64,000 nt of DNA from Chelativorans sp. J32. Its GTDB lineage: Bacteria > Pseudomonadota > Alphaproteobacteria > Rhizobiales > Rhizobiaceae. Location: positions 124,001 to 188,000 of the forward strand of contig NZ_JAEQ01000007.1 in NCBI RefSeq assembly GCF_000518985.1, given 5' to 3'. The translations under genes were made by a program, and so were the position numbers. Below are positions 56,681 through 64,000 of the stretch, piece after piece; position 1 is the first letter of the stretch, and each line of letters begins with the position of its first letter. Under the pieces are notes generated by a model that did not search any database, was not told where the DNA came from, and saw nothing but the letters and a program-made list of their open reading frames with translations.

Positions 56681-56866
56681 GCCGCGTCCTCCAGAAAGAA
56701 AGCGGTCAACTTCGAGCGCTCGGCGACCCAGCGCCCGCCGACCTTCTTGGCGGGCAACAGGCCCTTTCTCCAGCATGTGAAATGTTTGTCTTTCGGTTCG
56801 GCCTATCACCTTTGCTATCGCTGAGACCTCCCAAATGAGGTCTAGAGGGGTGTCTGCTTCTGCCAA
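56677..56866 (-). pseudogene. Excisionase/MerR-like HTH gene with one-base frameshift
   Basis: First gene of the early operon, starting TTG 56866 after AAGGAGATCATACG. The first 35 codons (LIWEVSAIAKVIGRTERQTFHMLEKG) form a winged-helix DNA-binding motif. In the same frame the reading then turns into improbable text. Dropping one G from the GGG at 56762-56764 restores LLPAKKVGGRWVAERSKLTAFFLEDAA and a stop overlapping the next ATG. So this is a frameshifted gene, a programmed shift or a read error. Intact, it would be an excisionase-like or Cro-like regulator. Confidence 0.68.
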
Positions 56867-56894
56867 CGTATGATCTCCTTTAATACGATTTGGT

Positions 56895-56949
56895 AACCAC
56901 GGTGATCACCTAACCACCGTGGTTCCTTGCAGTCAAGACCACGGTGGTC
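56895..56949. promoter_or_regulatory. Three-site operator region of the prophage switch
   Basis: Three 13-bp sites between the divergent early operon and repressor gene: AACCACGGTGATC at 56895-56907 (left half perfect), AACCACCGTGGTT at 56912-56924 and GACCACGGTGGTC at 56937-56949 (both perfect palindromes with one central base). Centres are 17 and 25 bases apart. A minus-strand TTGACT (-35) lies at 56936-56931, so binding at the central site would cover the early promoter spacer. Confidence 0.75.
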
Positions 56950-56979
56950 CATAACGGGTGAAATTTGTGGAGTGACTGA

Positions 56980-57435
56980 ATGGCTCGCGAAGACCCGCAG
57001 CTAAAGCTGCGACTGACGGAAGAGATGAAGGATATGGTCACCGCCGCTGCGCGTGAAAACAACCGATCCGTAAATGCTGAGATCGTCTGGCGAATTGAGA
57101 ATTATGAAAAGGCTAAGCAGGCGTGGGCTTCGTTGGACTCTGAACTGAACAAGCTTGAGAGCGAGTTACAGGAGAGGCAGGCGGAAGTCGCACGTCTCTA
57201 CGATGAGAGAAGCCGCCTGTTCGAAGCGATGAATAACCAGGAACGGAGCCTGCAAACTCTCCGGGAGGCACTCGGAACGTTGACAATAATGGCGCGGTCA
57301 CTTGGCCAGGCATTCCTCTCCGACGGCGATAAATCAGAGATTGTGAAGGTTCTGGCTCTCGGGTTAGCCGACATCGAGGTCGACTTGTCGTCCGAGGCAT
57401 CGGAACGTGTCCCGCGTCAACCGTGGGAAGATTAA
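56980..57435 (+). CDS. Arc-type ribbon-helix-helix repressor with coiled coil
   Basis: 151 residues. MAREDPQLKLRLTEEMKDMVTAAARENNRSVNAEIVWRIENYEKA is an Arc/MetJ ribbon-helix-helix domain (beta strand about 7-12, then two helices). From residue 48 a long heptad-rich helix (LDSELNKLESELQERQAEVARLYDERSRLFEAMNNQERSL) would oligomerise it. It is divergent from the early genes over three palindromic operators and cotranscribed with the integrase (3-base gap), the place of a lysogeny repressor. Most such phages use a CI/LexA-type repressor instead. Confidence 0.75.
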   Translation: MAREDPQLKLRLTEEMKDMVTAAARENNRSVNAEIVWRIENYEKAKQAWASLDSELNKLESELQERQAEVARLYDERSRLFEAMNNQERSLQTLREALGTLTIMARSLGQAFLSDGDKSEIVKVLALGLADIEVDLSSEASERVPRQPWED

Positions 57436-57438
57436 CCC

Positions 57439-58647
57439 ATGTCCGTCCGCAAGCGCACATGGACCAATAGCAAGGGTGAGGAGAAAACCGCCTGGGTGGT
57501 CGATTATGTCGACACCAAGGGCAAGCGGCGGCTGAAGACGTTCAAGCTGAAGAAGGAAGCGGACGCCTTCGCCAGCAAGGCCGATGTGGAGGTGCGTGAG
57601 GGAGTGCACGTTGCTGACAGCGCCACGATCACGGTGAAGGAAGCGGGCGCTCTGTGGATTGCAAGCTGCGAAGCGGCTGATTTGGAGCGATCCACGATCG
57701 ATCAGTACAAGCAGCATCTCACGCTCCACATCGAGCCGTTCATTGGCGCCACTAAGCTGTCGAAGATCACCGTGCCGGCTGTGCGGGACCTTCAGGAGAA
57801 GCTGCGTGAGGCCGGCCGATCGGCGGCGATGATAAAGCGGGTGACGGTGAGCCTGGGCAGCATCCTTTCCGACGCCCAAGAACGCGGCCTTGTGGTGCGG
57901 AACGCGGTGCATGAGATGTCCAAGCGCCGCAAGGGCGGGGCAAAGGCAGAGAAGCGCCAGAAAGCGCGTTTGCGCTATGGAGTGGATATTCCGACCATGC
58001 AGGAGGTCCGCGCCATTCTGGAAGCCGCTGAGGGGCGCTACAGGCCGTTTCTGATCACGGCCATTTTCACAGGCATGAGGGCTTCAGAGCTTCGCGGCCT
58101 GACATGGGCCGATGTGGATCTTGATAAAGCGAAAATCCACGTCCGCCAGCGGGCCGACAAATATCACGTAATCGGAATGCCTAAATCAGACGCGGGGCAG
58201 AGGACGATTCCGCTCACGCCAATGGTCGTGAACACGCTTCGTGAATGGCGCTTGGCCTGTCCGAAGGGCGATCTGAATCTTGTCTTTCCGAACGGGGAGG
58301 GGAATGTTGAGTGGCACCAGAACATCATCAAGCGTGGTCTGCATCCGACGCTGATCCGAGCAAAGGTGACGGTGCCGACAGGAAAGGTGGACGAAGAGGG
58401 CAATCCGATCCTTGCTCCCAAATACACCGGCCTGCATGCCCTGCGGCACTGGTTCGCTTCATGGTGCATCAACAGCAAGGCTGATGGTGGTCTGGAACTC
58501 TCTCCGAAAGCCGTGCAGGCCCGCATGGGGCATTCCAGCATTCAGGTGACGTTCGACACCTACGGCCACCTGTTTCCAGCCTTAGACGAGGCGGAAAGTC
58601 TGCGAATGGCAGAGCAGGTATTGCTTGAAGGACGCAGACATGGGTAA
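57439..58647 (+). CDS. int: Phage integrase, tyrosine recombinase
   Basis: 402 residues, catalysing integration into and excision from tRNA-Gln. An N-terminal arm-binding domain (residues 1-60) is followed by a core-binding SAM-like domain (about 65-165). The catalytic set is complete: Arg214 (GMRASEL), Lys249 (MPKSD), His333 and Arg336 (HALRH), His365 (MGHSS) and Tyr375 (DTYGHL). It reads towards attR, 0.5 kb away. It is likely expressed with the repressor, so it is made in the lysogenic mode. Confidence 0.95.
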   Translation: MSVRKRTWTNSKGEEKTAWVVDYVDTKGKRRLKTFKLKKEADAFASKADVEVREGVHVADSATITVKEAGALWIASCEAADLERSTIDQYKQHLTLHIEPFIGATKLSKITVPAVRDLQEKLREAGRSAAMIKRVTVSLGSILSDAQERGLVVRNAVHEMSKRRKGGAKAEKRQKARLRYGVDIPTMQEVRAILEAAEGRYRPFLITAIFTGMRASELRGLTWADVDLDKAKIHVRQRADKYHVIGMPKSDAGQRTIPLTPMVVNTLREWRLACPKGDLNLVFPNGEGNVEWHQNIIKRGLHPTLIRAKVTVPTGKVDEEGNPILAPKYTGLHALRHWFASWCINSKADGGLELSPKAVQARMGHSSIQVTFDTYGHLFPALDEAESLRMAEQVLLEGRRHG

Positions 58648-59116
58648 TCGCCGCATCAATTGGGCTCGTGGTTTTTTTCGGCTCTGGGTTCTAGTATCGT
58701 TGCTTTGGATTGCCACCGTAACCACGTTCATGTGGTCAAGCATCAGCAATCCGTATGTAGCTCCTCATGTATTCATTGGCCCTGAAGGTGATGTAGCCTG
58801 GGCAGCCCATTCTAATCAGGCGCGGGCGGCGCGAGAGCTAAAAGCAAGAGGCGAATTTGTCGAAGTCGAGGTAGACGGTGCACCCAACATCACATATCTC
58901 GGGAGGGATAATGGGAACCTTGCGGAAATCATGGAGCAGAAAGCTCCGGTGATGGTGGGCTTCTACAAAACGCAGGTATCGACAGGAAGAGCGAGTGCGG
59001 TATGGCAGACCGTCAGCGTCGGTCTTATTCCACCTGCGATCATCCTTGTCATCGGCTTTTTCATCAGCTGGGCAATGCGCGGATTTCTGCATGGACGCGA
59101 CATGGACGCGACATGA
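58640..59116 (+). CDS. Two-span membrane protein between integrase and attR
   Basis: 158 residues from ATG 58640, overlapping the integrase end by 8 bases. Transmembrane segments are FRLWVLVSLLWIATVTTFMW near the start and VSVGLIPPAIILVIGFFISWAM near the end, with a soluble domain of about 90 residues between. No family recognised. Its place in the lysogenic operon, after repressor and integrase, suits a superinfection-exclusion or other lysogen-expressed protein. The last codons overlap the right-end arm sites. Confidence 0.65.
   Translation: MGNRRINWARGFFRLWVLVSLLWIATVTTFMWSSISNPYVAPHVFIGPEGDVAWAAHSNQARAARELKARGEFVEVEVDGAPNITYLGRDNGNLAEIMEQKAPVMVGFYKTQVSTGRASAVWQTVSVGLIPPAIILVIGFFISWAMRGFLHGRDMDAT
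59097..59115. promoter_or_regulatory. Right-end integrase arm-type sites (GCGACATG x2)
   Basis: GCGACATG at 59097-59104 and 59108-59115, again 11 bases apart, 38 bases before the att core. Same octamer, same phasing and same orientation as the pair at 27454-27472. Confidence 0.6.
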
Positions 59117-59153
59117 CCGCGAAAAGAGTAGTTAAAACAAGGTTCCTCCAAAT

Positions 59154-59199
59154 ACTCTGACTCCGTTAGTCCTGGTTCGAATCCAGGTTCCCCAGCCAC
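59154..59199 (+). repeat. attR, second copy of the 46-bp core
   Basis: Identical to 27276-27321, comprising the anticodon loop to CCA end of tRNA-Gln. The 5' part of the tRNA is absent, so this copy is not a functional tRNA. It marks the right boundary of the prophage. Confidence 0.95.
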
Positions 59200-59572
59200 T
59201 TCTTGGCTCTTCATACGCTCGTGCACGCGAAGGAATCGCCATGAGTGAGCGTCTTGATCGTTACTGATCTGATTGGTACTTGTTTAGGGTAAGCAGAAAT
59301 GTTGAAAGCCGCAGCTGATTGGTTGCTGCTGTCACGTGATGGTCTTGTCGCTCACATTCTCCCGAATTACTTCTGTTACTCCTAGTTCACCTAAGCATCC
59401 GTGAAAATCAGGGTTCGTTTCGAGCCCTGCCAGGGCTTCTATGACCTTCTCAGAGGGCAGAGGTCATGAATAGAGGATTAGCCGCGTTAGAGAGGGCTGA
59501 TCATCAGGTTGAATGTCGGATCGATTACCCGTAGCAACTGCGCACGTGGCCGATCCTCATGATGGAAGACCG
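59200..59572. other. Host intergenic region right of attR
   Basis: No gene is supported. A 28-codon ORF from ATG 59299 has no good ribosome site. A 7-bp inverted repeat, ATGACCT/AGGTCAT, at 59441-59447 and 59461-59467 lies about 110 bases upstream of the glycosyltransferase ATG and could be an operator. A small AGCCCT/AGGGCT hairpin lies at 59423-59437. Confidence 0.4.
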
Positions 59573-60691
59573 ATGAGCCAGCACCCCACCGTGGCTGTTT
59601 TTCACGACTATTTCGCCATCCGCGGCGGCGGAGAGCGTCTCGCGCTCACACTCGCCGAAGCTCTGGATGCCCATCTCTATTTTGGCTACCGAACCCCTGA
59701 CTCATACGATGAAGAGGCCTTTCCTGGAGCCGCCAAGGAAATCGGGCTCGCCTCAGCCCTTCGCGCCCCAGGCGTGCGTCCGGTCCCGCTCGCAATTGCA
59801 TTCGCCACATATAGGCGTGAGGCCGAGCGCTACCCAATCCGCATCTTTTCGGGCGTTTCCGCTCCATTCGCCGCGCCCCGAAGAGGCAAGGGCCTGAACA
59901 TTTTCTACTGTCACACTCCTCCCCGGTTTCTTTTTGATCAGCGATCACATTTCGCAGGTCGCATGCCGGGCATAACCCGCGGCATCGCGCCAGCCATTCT
60001 GGGGATGTTCGAGCGAGAGTATCGGCGGGCCGTCTCGCGAATGGATGTGATCGTTACGAATTCCGAAAATACCAAGGCGCGCATTCGCAAGTACCTGCAA
60101 CGTGACAGTGTGGTTGTCTATCCGCCTATCGAAACGACGCAGTTCGTCTGGTCCGGGCAGGGGGACTACTATCTCTCCACCGCGCGCCTGAGCCCGCTCA
60201 AGCGCGTGGATAGGATCATCGAAGCATTCAAGGCGATGCCGGACAAAAAGCTGGTGGTTGCTTCCGGAGGCACCGAACTGGAAAGGCTGAAGGCTCTGGC
60301 TGAAAACGCAGCGAATATTGAATTTCGCGGATGGGTCGACGATAAGGAGATGATTTCGCTCATCGGTAATTGCATCGCCAGCATTTACCTGCCTCGAGAC
60401 GAAGATTTCGGTATGTCTCCCGTGGAGTCGATGGCTGCCGGCAAACCCGTCATCGGGGTCGCTGAAGGCGGCCTTCAGGAGACGATCATATCTGGCGAAA
60501 CGGGTTCTCTTCTGCCCCCCGAGTTCACCCTCGACGATTTAGTGGGAGCAATCCGGGACCTGACCCCGACAAAGGCGCTTTCGATGAGGGCTGCGGCCGA
60601 AGCCAGAGCTCAGCGCTTCTCGCGCGAGCGATTTCTTTCCGAGATCAAGAAGGTGATCGATGACGCCGGAATGTTCACGGTTAAGCATTGA
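59573..60691 (+). CDS. Glycosyltransferase family 4 protein
   Basis: 372 residues from ATG 59573 (GGAAGACCG upstream). An in-frame ATG at 59513 would add 20 residues. It has the GT-B fold: an N-terminal VAVFHDYFAIRGGGERLALTLAEAL with acceptor-site glycines, and a C-terminal RDEDFGMSPVESMAAGKPVIG holding the ExxxxxxxE nucleotide-sugar motif. It adds a hexose from a nucleotide donor to a surface glycan or lipid. It is apart from the polysaccharide genes at the other end of the window, so a link to them is unproven. Confidence 0.85.
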   Translation: MSQHPTVAVFHDYFAIRGGGERLALTLAEALDAHLYFGYRTPDSYDEEAFPGAAKEIGLASALRAPGVRPVPLAIAFATYRREAERYPIRIFSGVSAPFAAPRRGKGLNIFYCHTPPRFLFDQRSHFAGRMPGITRGIAPAILGMFEREYRRAVSRMDVIVTNSENTKARIRKYLQRDSVVVYPPIETTQFVWSGQGDYYLSTARLSPLKRVDRIIEAFKAMPDKKLVVASGGTELERLKALAENAANIEFRGWVDDKEMISLIGNCIASIYLPRDEDFGMSPVESMAAGKPVIGVAEGGLQETIISGETGSLLPPEFTLDDLVGAIRDLTPTKALSMRAAAEARAQRFSRERFLSEIKKVIDDAGMFTVKH

Positions 60692-60915
60692 AAACCTGCC
60701 GCTCCCATGCGTCGCGCCGGTGTACCAGGAATGTGAACAATATCCTGAGGTCGGCACATAGATCGCCGCAATGTAGCAGGCCCGTTCTATCTGCTTTAAG
60801 CGCCGGGAACACCCTGCTCGATCGATCCCCGCATCCTGGCCTGTCCACGGATCGATCTTCGGATTGCTCCACAAACGTCGCTTTGCCATAAAGGCCGCCG
60901 AACAGGGAGACGCCC

Positions 60916-61374
60916 ATGGCGGAAAGACGACTGGCCGAGGAGGATTTCGAAGCGCGGGTGCGCGCCAGCTTTGCCCGCCAAAAGGCCATGGCCACGATTG
61001 GGGCAGAGCTGACGCTCGTGACGCCAGGCATCGTCGAAATCGAAATGGCGCATTCCGACAATTTGACCCAGCAGCATGGCTTCCTGCATGCGGGCGTCGT
61101 CTCCATGGCGCTCGACACCGCCTGTGGCTACGCCGCTTATTCGCTGATGCCCGCCGAGGCGGGTGTGCTCACCATTGAGTTCAAGGTCAATCTGCTGGCG
61201 CCGGGGAAGGGGGAGCGTTTTTTGTTCCGGGGCTCCGTCACCAAGCCCGGGCGCACCATAATCGTGGCCGACGGCCAGGCCTATGCCTATGACGGGGAAG
61301 GGGAGGCAAAACTGATCGCCACCATGACCGGCACCATGATGACCATCGTCGGACGGGAGGGCATTGCGGGATGA
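60916..61374 (+). CDS. PaaI-type acyl-CoA thioesterase (hotdog fold)
   Basis: 152 residues. The hotdog helix is LTQQHGFLHAGVVSMALDTACGYAAYSLMPAEAGVLTIEFKVNLLAPG, and QQHGFLHAG holds the catalytic His/Gly region typical of the PaaI family. It hydrolyses small or aromatic acyl-CoA esters in the cytoplasm. The stop overlaps the start of the nucleosidase gene as ATGA, so the two are cotranscribed, although their reactions are not related in an obvious way. Confidence 0.83.
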   Translation: MAERRLAEEDFEARVRASFARQKAMATIGAELTLVTPGIVEIEMAHSDNLTQQHGFLHAGVVSMALDTACGYAAYSLMPAEAGVLTIEFKVNLLAPGKGERFLFRGSVTKPGRTIIVADGQAYAYDGEGEAKLIATMTGTMMTIVGREGIAG

Positions 61375-62009
61375 AGATTCCGATCGCCGATCTGGGGGAC
61401 AGGAAAGTGCTGTTCGCGATGGCCGCGGAGGCGGAATATGGGCCCTGCCTCAAGGCACGCTTCACGCCGTTGATGATCGGCATCGGTCCGGTCGAGGCGG
61501 CCGTGAAATTGGCGGCCGCGCTGTCGGAGCTTCGGCACGAAGGCAAGCTGCCGGATCTCGTGGTTTCCCTGGGCTCTGCCGGCAGCCGGACCCTGGAACA
61601 GACGGAAGTCTATCAGGCAAGTTCCGTTTCCTACCGCGATATGGACGCGTCTCCGCTTGGGTTCGAGAAGGGCGTAACCCCTTTCCTGAGACTACCGGCG
61701 GAAATCCAGCTCCCGATGCGGATCCCCGGCATTCCCCAGGCCAGGCTCTCCACCGGCGGAGGGATCGTCAGCGGTGAAGCCTATGGCGAGATCGCGGCCG
61801 ATATGGTCGATATGGAAACCTATGCCTGCCTGAGGGCCTGCCAGCATTTCGGCGTGGGCTTGGTCGCGCTGCGCGGAATTTCGGACGGCGCTCAGGAGCT
61901 GCGTCACGTCAGCGACTGGACGCAATACCTGCACGTCATAGATGAAAAGCTTGCCGCCGCGGTCGACCGCTTGACGGCAGCGATTGTCGAGGGCGTGATC
62001 GCACCATAG
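61371..62009 (+). CDS. mtnN: 5'-methylthioadenosine/S-adenosylhomocysteine nucleosidase
   Basis: Cleaves methylthioadenosine to adenine and methylthioribose, and SAH to adenine and ribosylhomocysteine. 212 residues, slightly short. The catalytic base region MAAEAEY is at the N terminus, VDMETYA holds the Met-Glu ribose contact, and RGISDGA the catalytic aspartate. Its product methylthioribose is the substrate of MtnK at 5578. It also detoxifies SAH and methylthioadenosine left over from SAM use, including AHL synthesis by the LuxI of this window. Confidence 0.85.
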   Translation: MKIPIADLGDRKVLFAMAAEAEYGPCLKARFTPLMIGIGPVEAAVKLAAALSELRHEGKLPDLVVSLGSAGSRTLEQTEVYQASSVSYRDMDASPLGFEKGVTPFLRLPAEIQLPMRIPGIPQARLSTGGGIVSGEAYGEIAADMVDMETYACLRACQHFGVGLVALRGISDGAQELRHVSDWTQYLHVIDEKLAAAVDRLTAAIVEGVIAP

Positions 62010-62137
62010 CTTATTTCAGTGGTGCCCTCACAAAGCCGCGCTCCGTCCGGCCGCCTGCAGCCGCACCTGTTACAAAATCCGGCAAAAACCCGTGCAGACC
62101 AGTTGCGTGAAACCGCTTCCTTCTTTAAAGCCCCGCC

Positions 62138-63700
62138 ATGAGCACCACGATCCATCCTGATACCGTTCTGATTGTCGATTTCGGCAGCCAGGTCACACAG
62201 CTTATTGCACGGCGCGTGCGCGAGGCAGGCGTCTATTCCGAGATCGCCCCCTTCCAATTGGCGGAAGAGGCCTTTCGGCGCTTGAAGCCGAAGGCGGTCA
62301 TTCTGTCCGGGAGCCCGGCCTCCACGGTCGAGATTGGAAGTCCGCGCGCGCCCGATGCCATCTTCCAGTCCGGCGTGCCCGTGCTCGGCATCTGCTATGG
62401 CGAACAGACCATGTGCGCCCAGCTGGGCGGCAAGGTTGAATCCAGCGACCACCGTGAATTCGGCCGCGCCTTCCTGGAGATCGAGGAGGATTGCGCGCTC
62501 TTTTCCGGGGTCTGGGCGCCCGGGACGCGCCATCAGGTCTGGATGAGCCATGGCGACCGCGTGACGGCGCTGCCGCCCGGCTTCAAGGTGGTAGGCACAT
62601 CCGCCGGTGCCCCCTTTGCGGCCATCGCCGACGACAAGCGGAGATATTACGGCGTGCAGTTCCACCCCGAAGTGGTGCACACTCCCGACGGCGCGCGACT
62701 GCTTGCCAATTTCGTGCACAAGATCGCGGGCCTCAAAGGCGACTGGACCATGGCTGCCTATCGCGAGCAGGCGGTCCAGGCGATCCGCGATCAGGTAGGC
62801 TCCGGCAAGGTGATCTGTGCGTTGTCGGGCGGCGTCGATTCCTCCGTGGCCGCACTGCTCACGCATGAGGCGGTTGGCGACCAGCTCACCTGCATCCTCG
62901 TGGACCATGGCCTGATGCGGAAGAACGAGGCGGCGGAAGTGGTCGCCATGTTCCGCGAGCACTACAACGTGCCGCTGATCCTGGTCGATGCCTCTGACCG
63001 ATTCCTCGGCGCGCTCGAGGGCGAGACGGACCCGGAGAAGAAGCGCAAGACGATCGGCCGTCTTTTCATCGAAGTTTTCGAGGAAGAGGCCAAGAAGCTT
63101 GGTGGCGCCGACTTCCTGGTGCAGGGCACGCTCTATCCGGACGTCATCGAAAGCGTCTCCTTTACAGGCGGCCCCTCGGTCACCATCAAGTCGCACCACA
63201 ATGTGGGCGGACTACCCGAGCGCATGAATATGAAGCTCGTCGAACCGTTGCGCGAGCTCTTCAAGGATGAAGTGCGCGTGCTGGGCAAGGAACTCGGCCT
63301 TCCTGAGCATTTCATCCGCCGCCACCCGTTCCCCGGGCCGGGCCTTGCCATCCGCTGCCCCGGCGGCGTGACGCGGGAGAAGCTCGAAATCCTGCGCGCT
63401 GCCGACGCTATCTATCTCGACGAGATCCGCAAGGCTGGTCTCTATGATGCCATATGGCAGGCTTTTGCGGTTCTGCTGCCGGTGCAGACGGTCGGCGTCA
63501 TGGGCGACGGGCGCACTTACGAATTCGTTTGTGCGCTGCGCGCAGTCACCTCGGTGGACGGCATGACGGCCGACTTCTATCACTTCGACATGGAGTTCCT
63601 CGGCCGCGCCGCGACACGCATCATAAACGAGGTGCGCGGCATCAACCGGGTGGTCTATGACGTGACGAGCAAGCCACCCGGAACGATCGAGTGGGAATGA
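62138..63700 (+). CDS. guaA: GMP synthase (glutamine-hydrolysing)
   Basis: Converts XMP to GMP with ATP and glutamine, the step after GuaB. 520 residues, full length. The glutaminase domain (residues 8-200) has nucleophile Cys86 in GICYGEQTM and the His/Glu dyad in [10 protein letters not shown]. The ATP pyrophosphatase domain starts with the P-loop [12 protein letters not shown]. The C-terminal dimerisation domain ends GTIEWE, the family terminus. It is separated from mtnN by 128 bases. Confidence 0.97.
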   Translation: MSTTIHPDTVLIVDFGSQVTQLIARRVREAGVYSEIAPFQLAEEAFRRLKPKAVILSGSPASTVEIGSPRAPDAIFQSGVPVLGICYGEQTMCAQLGGKVESSDHREFGRAFLEIEEDCALFSGVWAPGTRHQVWMSHGDRVTALPPGFKVVGTSAGAPFAAIADDKRRYYGVQFHPEVVHTPDGARLLANFVHKIAGLKGDWTMAAYREQAVQAIRDQVGSGKVICALSGGVDSSVAALLTHEAVGDQLTCILVDHGLMRKNEAAEVVAMFREHYNVPLILVDASDRFLGALEGETDPEKKRKTIGRLFIEVFEEEAKKLGGADFLVQGTLYPDVIESVSFTGGPSVTIKSHHNVGGLPERMNMKLVEPLRELFKDEVRVLGKELGLPEHFIRRHPFPGPGLAIRCPGGVTREKLEILRAADAIYLDEIRKAGLYDAIWQAFAVLLPVQTVGVMGDGRTYEFVCALRAVTSVDGMTADFYHFDMEFLGRAATRIINEVRGINRVVYDVTSKPPGTIEWE

Positions 63701-63875
63701 TCTGACGTCCCTCACGGTCTCGGCTCGAGCAGATCCCTGAACTTTGCCTGTGACAATTTCGCCTACTCGAGGCACTAGCCAAGACCAGTCCAGAAACCCT
63801 CCGGTGACGGCTACAGCATAAAGGGCACCGTAGGTTTAGGCGGGAACTGCTAAAACATCCCCGTTTACGCTTATA

Positions 63876-63907
63876 CGCCCCGCCGGCTTCGGCCGGCAGG
63901 GCGTTTT
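63876..63907 (+). terminator. Terminator downstream of guaA
   Basis: A long GC stem CGCCCcGCCGGC/GCCGGCaGGGCG, one internal C/A mismatch, with a TTCG tetraloop followed by TTTT. It is 175 bases after the guaA stop. The rest of 63701-64000 shows no gene; the last 60 bases may be the promoter region of a gene outside the window. Confidence 0.8.
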
Positions 63908-64000
63908 GTCATTCTTCGCGCGAGTCGCTCACCGGGACGGCGCACGCTCTGCTCATGGGTCGTTAACCACACGCCTTTAGGTTTCCCCCGATTCGGAGAG

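Larger units (their letters stand above)
27276..59199. mobile_element. Integrated prophage, siphovirus type, about 31.9 kb
   Basis: Bounded by identical 46-bp repeats (27276-27321 and 59154-59199) taken from tRNA-Gln. It contains integrase, repressor, early genes, small and large terminase, capsid, portal, connectors, tail tube, tape measure, hub, spike and lysis genes in continuous order, so it may be able to form particles. A long tape measure with no sheath or baseplate genes argues for a flexible non-contractile tail. The protease-capsid gene precedes the portal gene, a departure from the HK97 order. Defects seen: one frameshifted HTH gene in the early operon and a fragment of a second lysin start. 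Confidence 0.95.

Noticed and set aside
27276-59199. Calling the element a gene transfer agent because of GTA-like tail genes
   Set aside because: It has an integrase, att sites, repressor, antirepressor, replication-type genes and lysis genes within exact boundaries, all absent from GTA clusters.
59299-59385. 28-codon plus-strand ORF right of attR
   Set aside because: No ribosome binding site and no supporting context. Length is within chance expectation.

Overview
The window looks like chromosome of an alphaproteobacterium of the Hyphomicrobiales (Rhizobiales), perhaps a Phyllobacteriaceae member. I infer this from the high GC of the housekeeping genes, the divergent katA/oxyR pair, the guaB/rlmE/ppx/guaA neighbourhood and the DUF6074 and GTA-like tail genes of the prophage. 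No 16S rRNA gene is present, so placement below order is a guess.

Layout. 1-3865 (minus strand) is the end of a surface-polysaccharide locus: Wzt-like ATPase (cut by the window edge), Wzm-like permease, a GDP-6-deoxymannose reductase-like protein and GDP-mannose 4,6-dehydratase, i.e. GDP-D-rhamnose synthesis plus export. 3866-4454 holds no gene I can support. 4455-13977 is a compact catabolic locus: methylthioribose kinase (mtnK) and methylthioribose-1-phosphate isomerase (mtnA), divergent from a three-gene sugar-type ABC importer, followed by a class II aldolase/short-chain dehydrogenase fusion and a SorC-family regulator. Together these look like a methylthioribose (DHAP shunt type) pathway with its own importer and regulator. 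14155-17067 has an RsmB-type rRNA methyltransferase and a luxI/luxR quorum-sensing pair. 17346-26960 holds katA/oxyR, aqpZ, guaB, a DUF2243 membrane protein, a drug-type MFS transporter, rlmE and ppx/gppA.

27247-27320 is tRNA-Gln(CTG). A 46-bp copy of its 3' part recurs at 59154-59199, and the 31.9 kb between is an apparently complete siphovirus-type prophage. Its right end carries the integrase and an Arc-like repressor, divergent from the early operon across a three-operator region. The early operon includes a Rha antirepressor, a frameshifted HTH gene, a replication-type HTH gene with four internal iteron-like repeats, and RNase HI. Packaging and head genes follow (HNH, TerS, TerL, a protease-capsid fusion, portal, connectors), then tail genes (tube, a chaperone pair with a probable -1 frameshift, tape measure, tip and hub, spike) and lysis genes (GH108 endolysin, Rz/Rz1). 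Cargo genes of unrelated character sit in between: a methyltransferase-DUF4214 protein, DUF4145, DUF3800, a 275-aa HNH-like protein and a membrane protein beside attR. Right of attR the host resumes with a glycosyltransferase, a PaaI-type thioesterase, MTA/SAH nucleosidase (the step that makes methylthioribose) and guaA.

Family assignments were made by eye from translated motifs. No database search was run.
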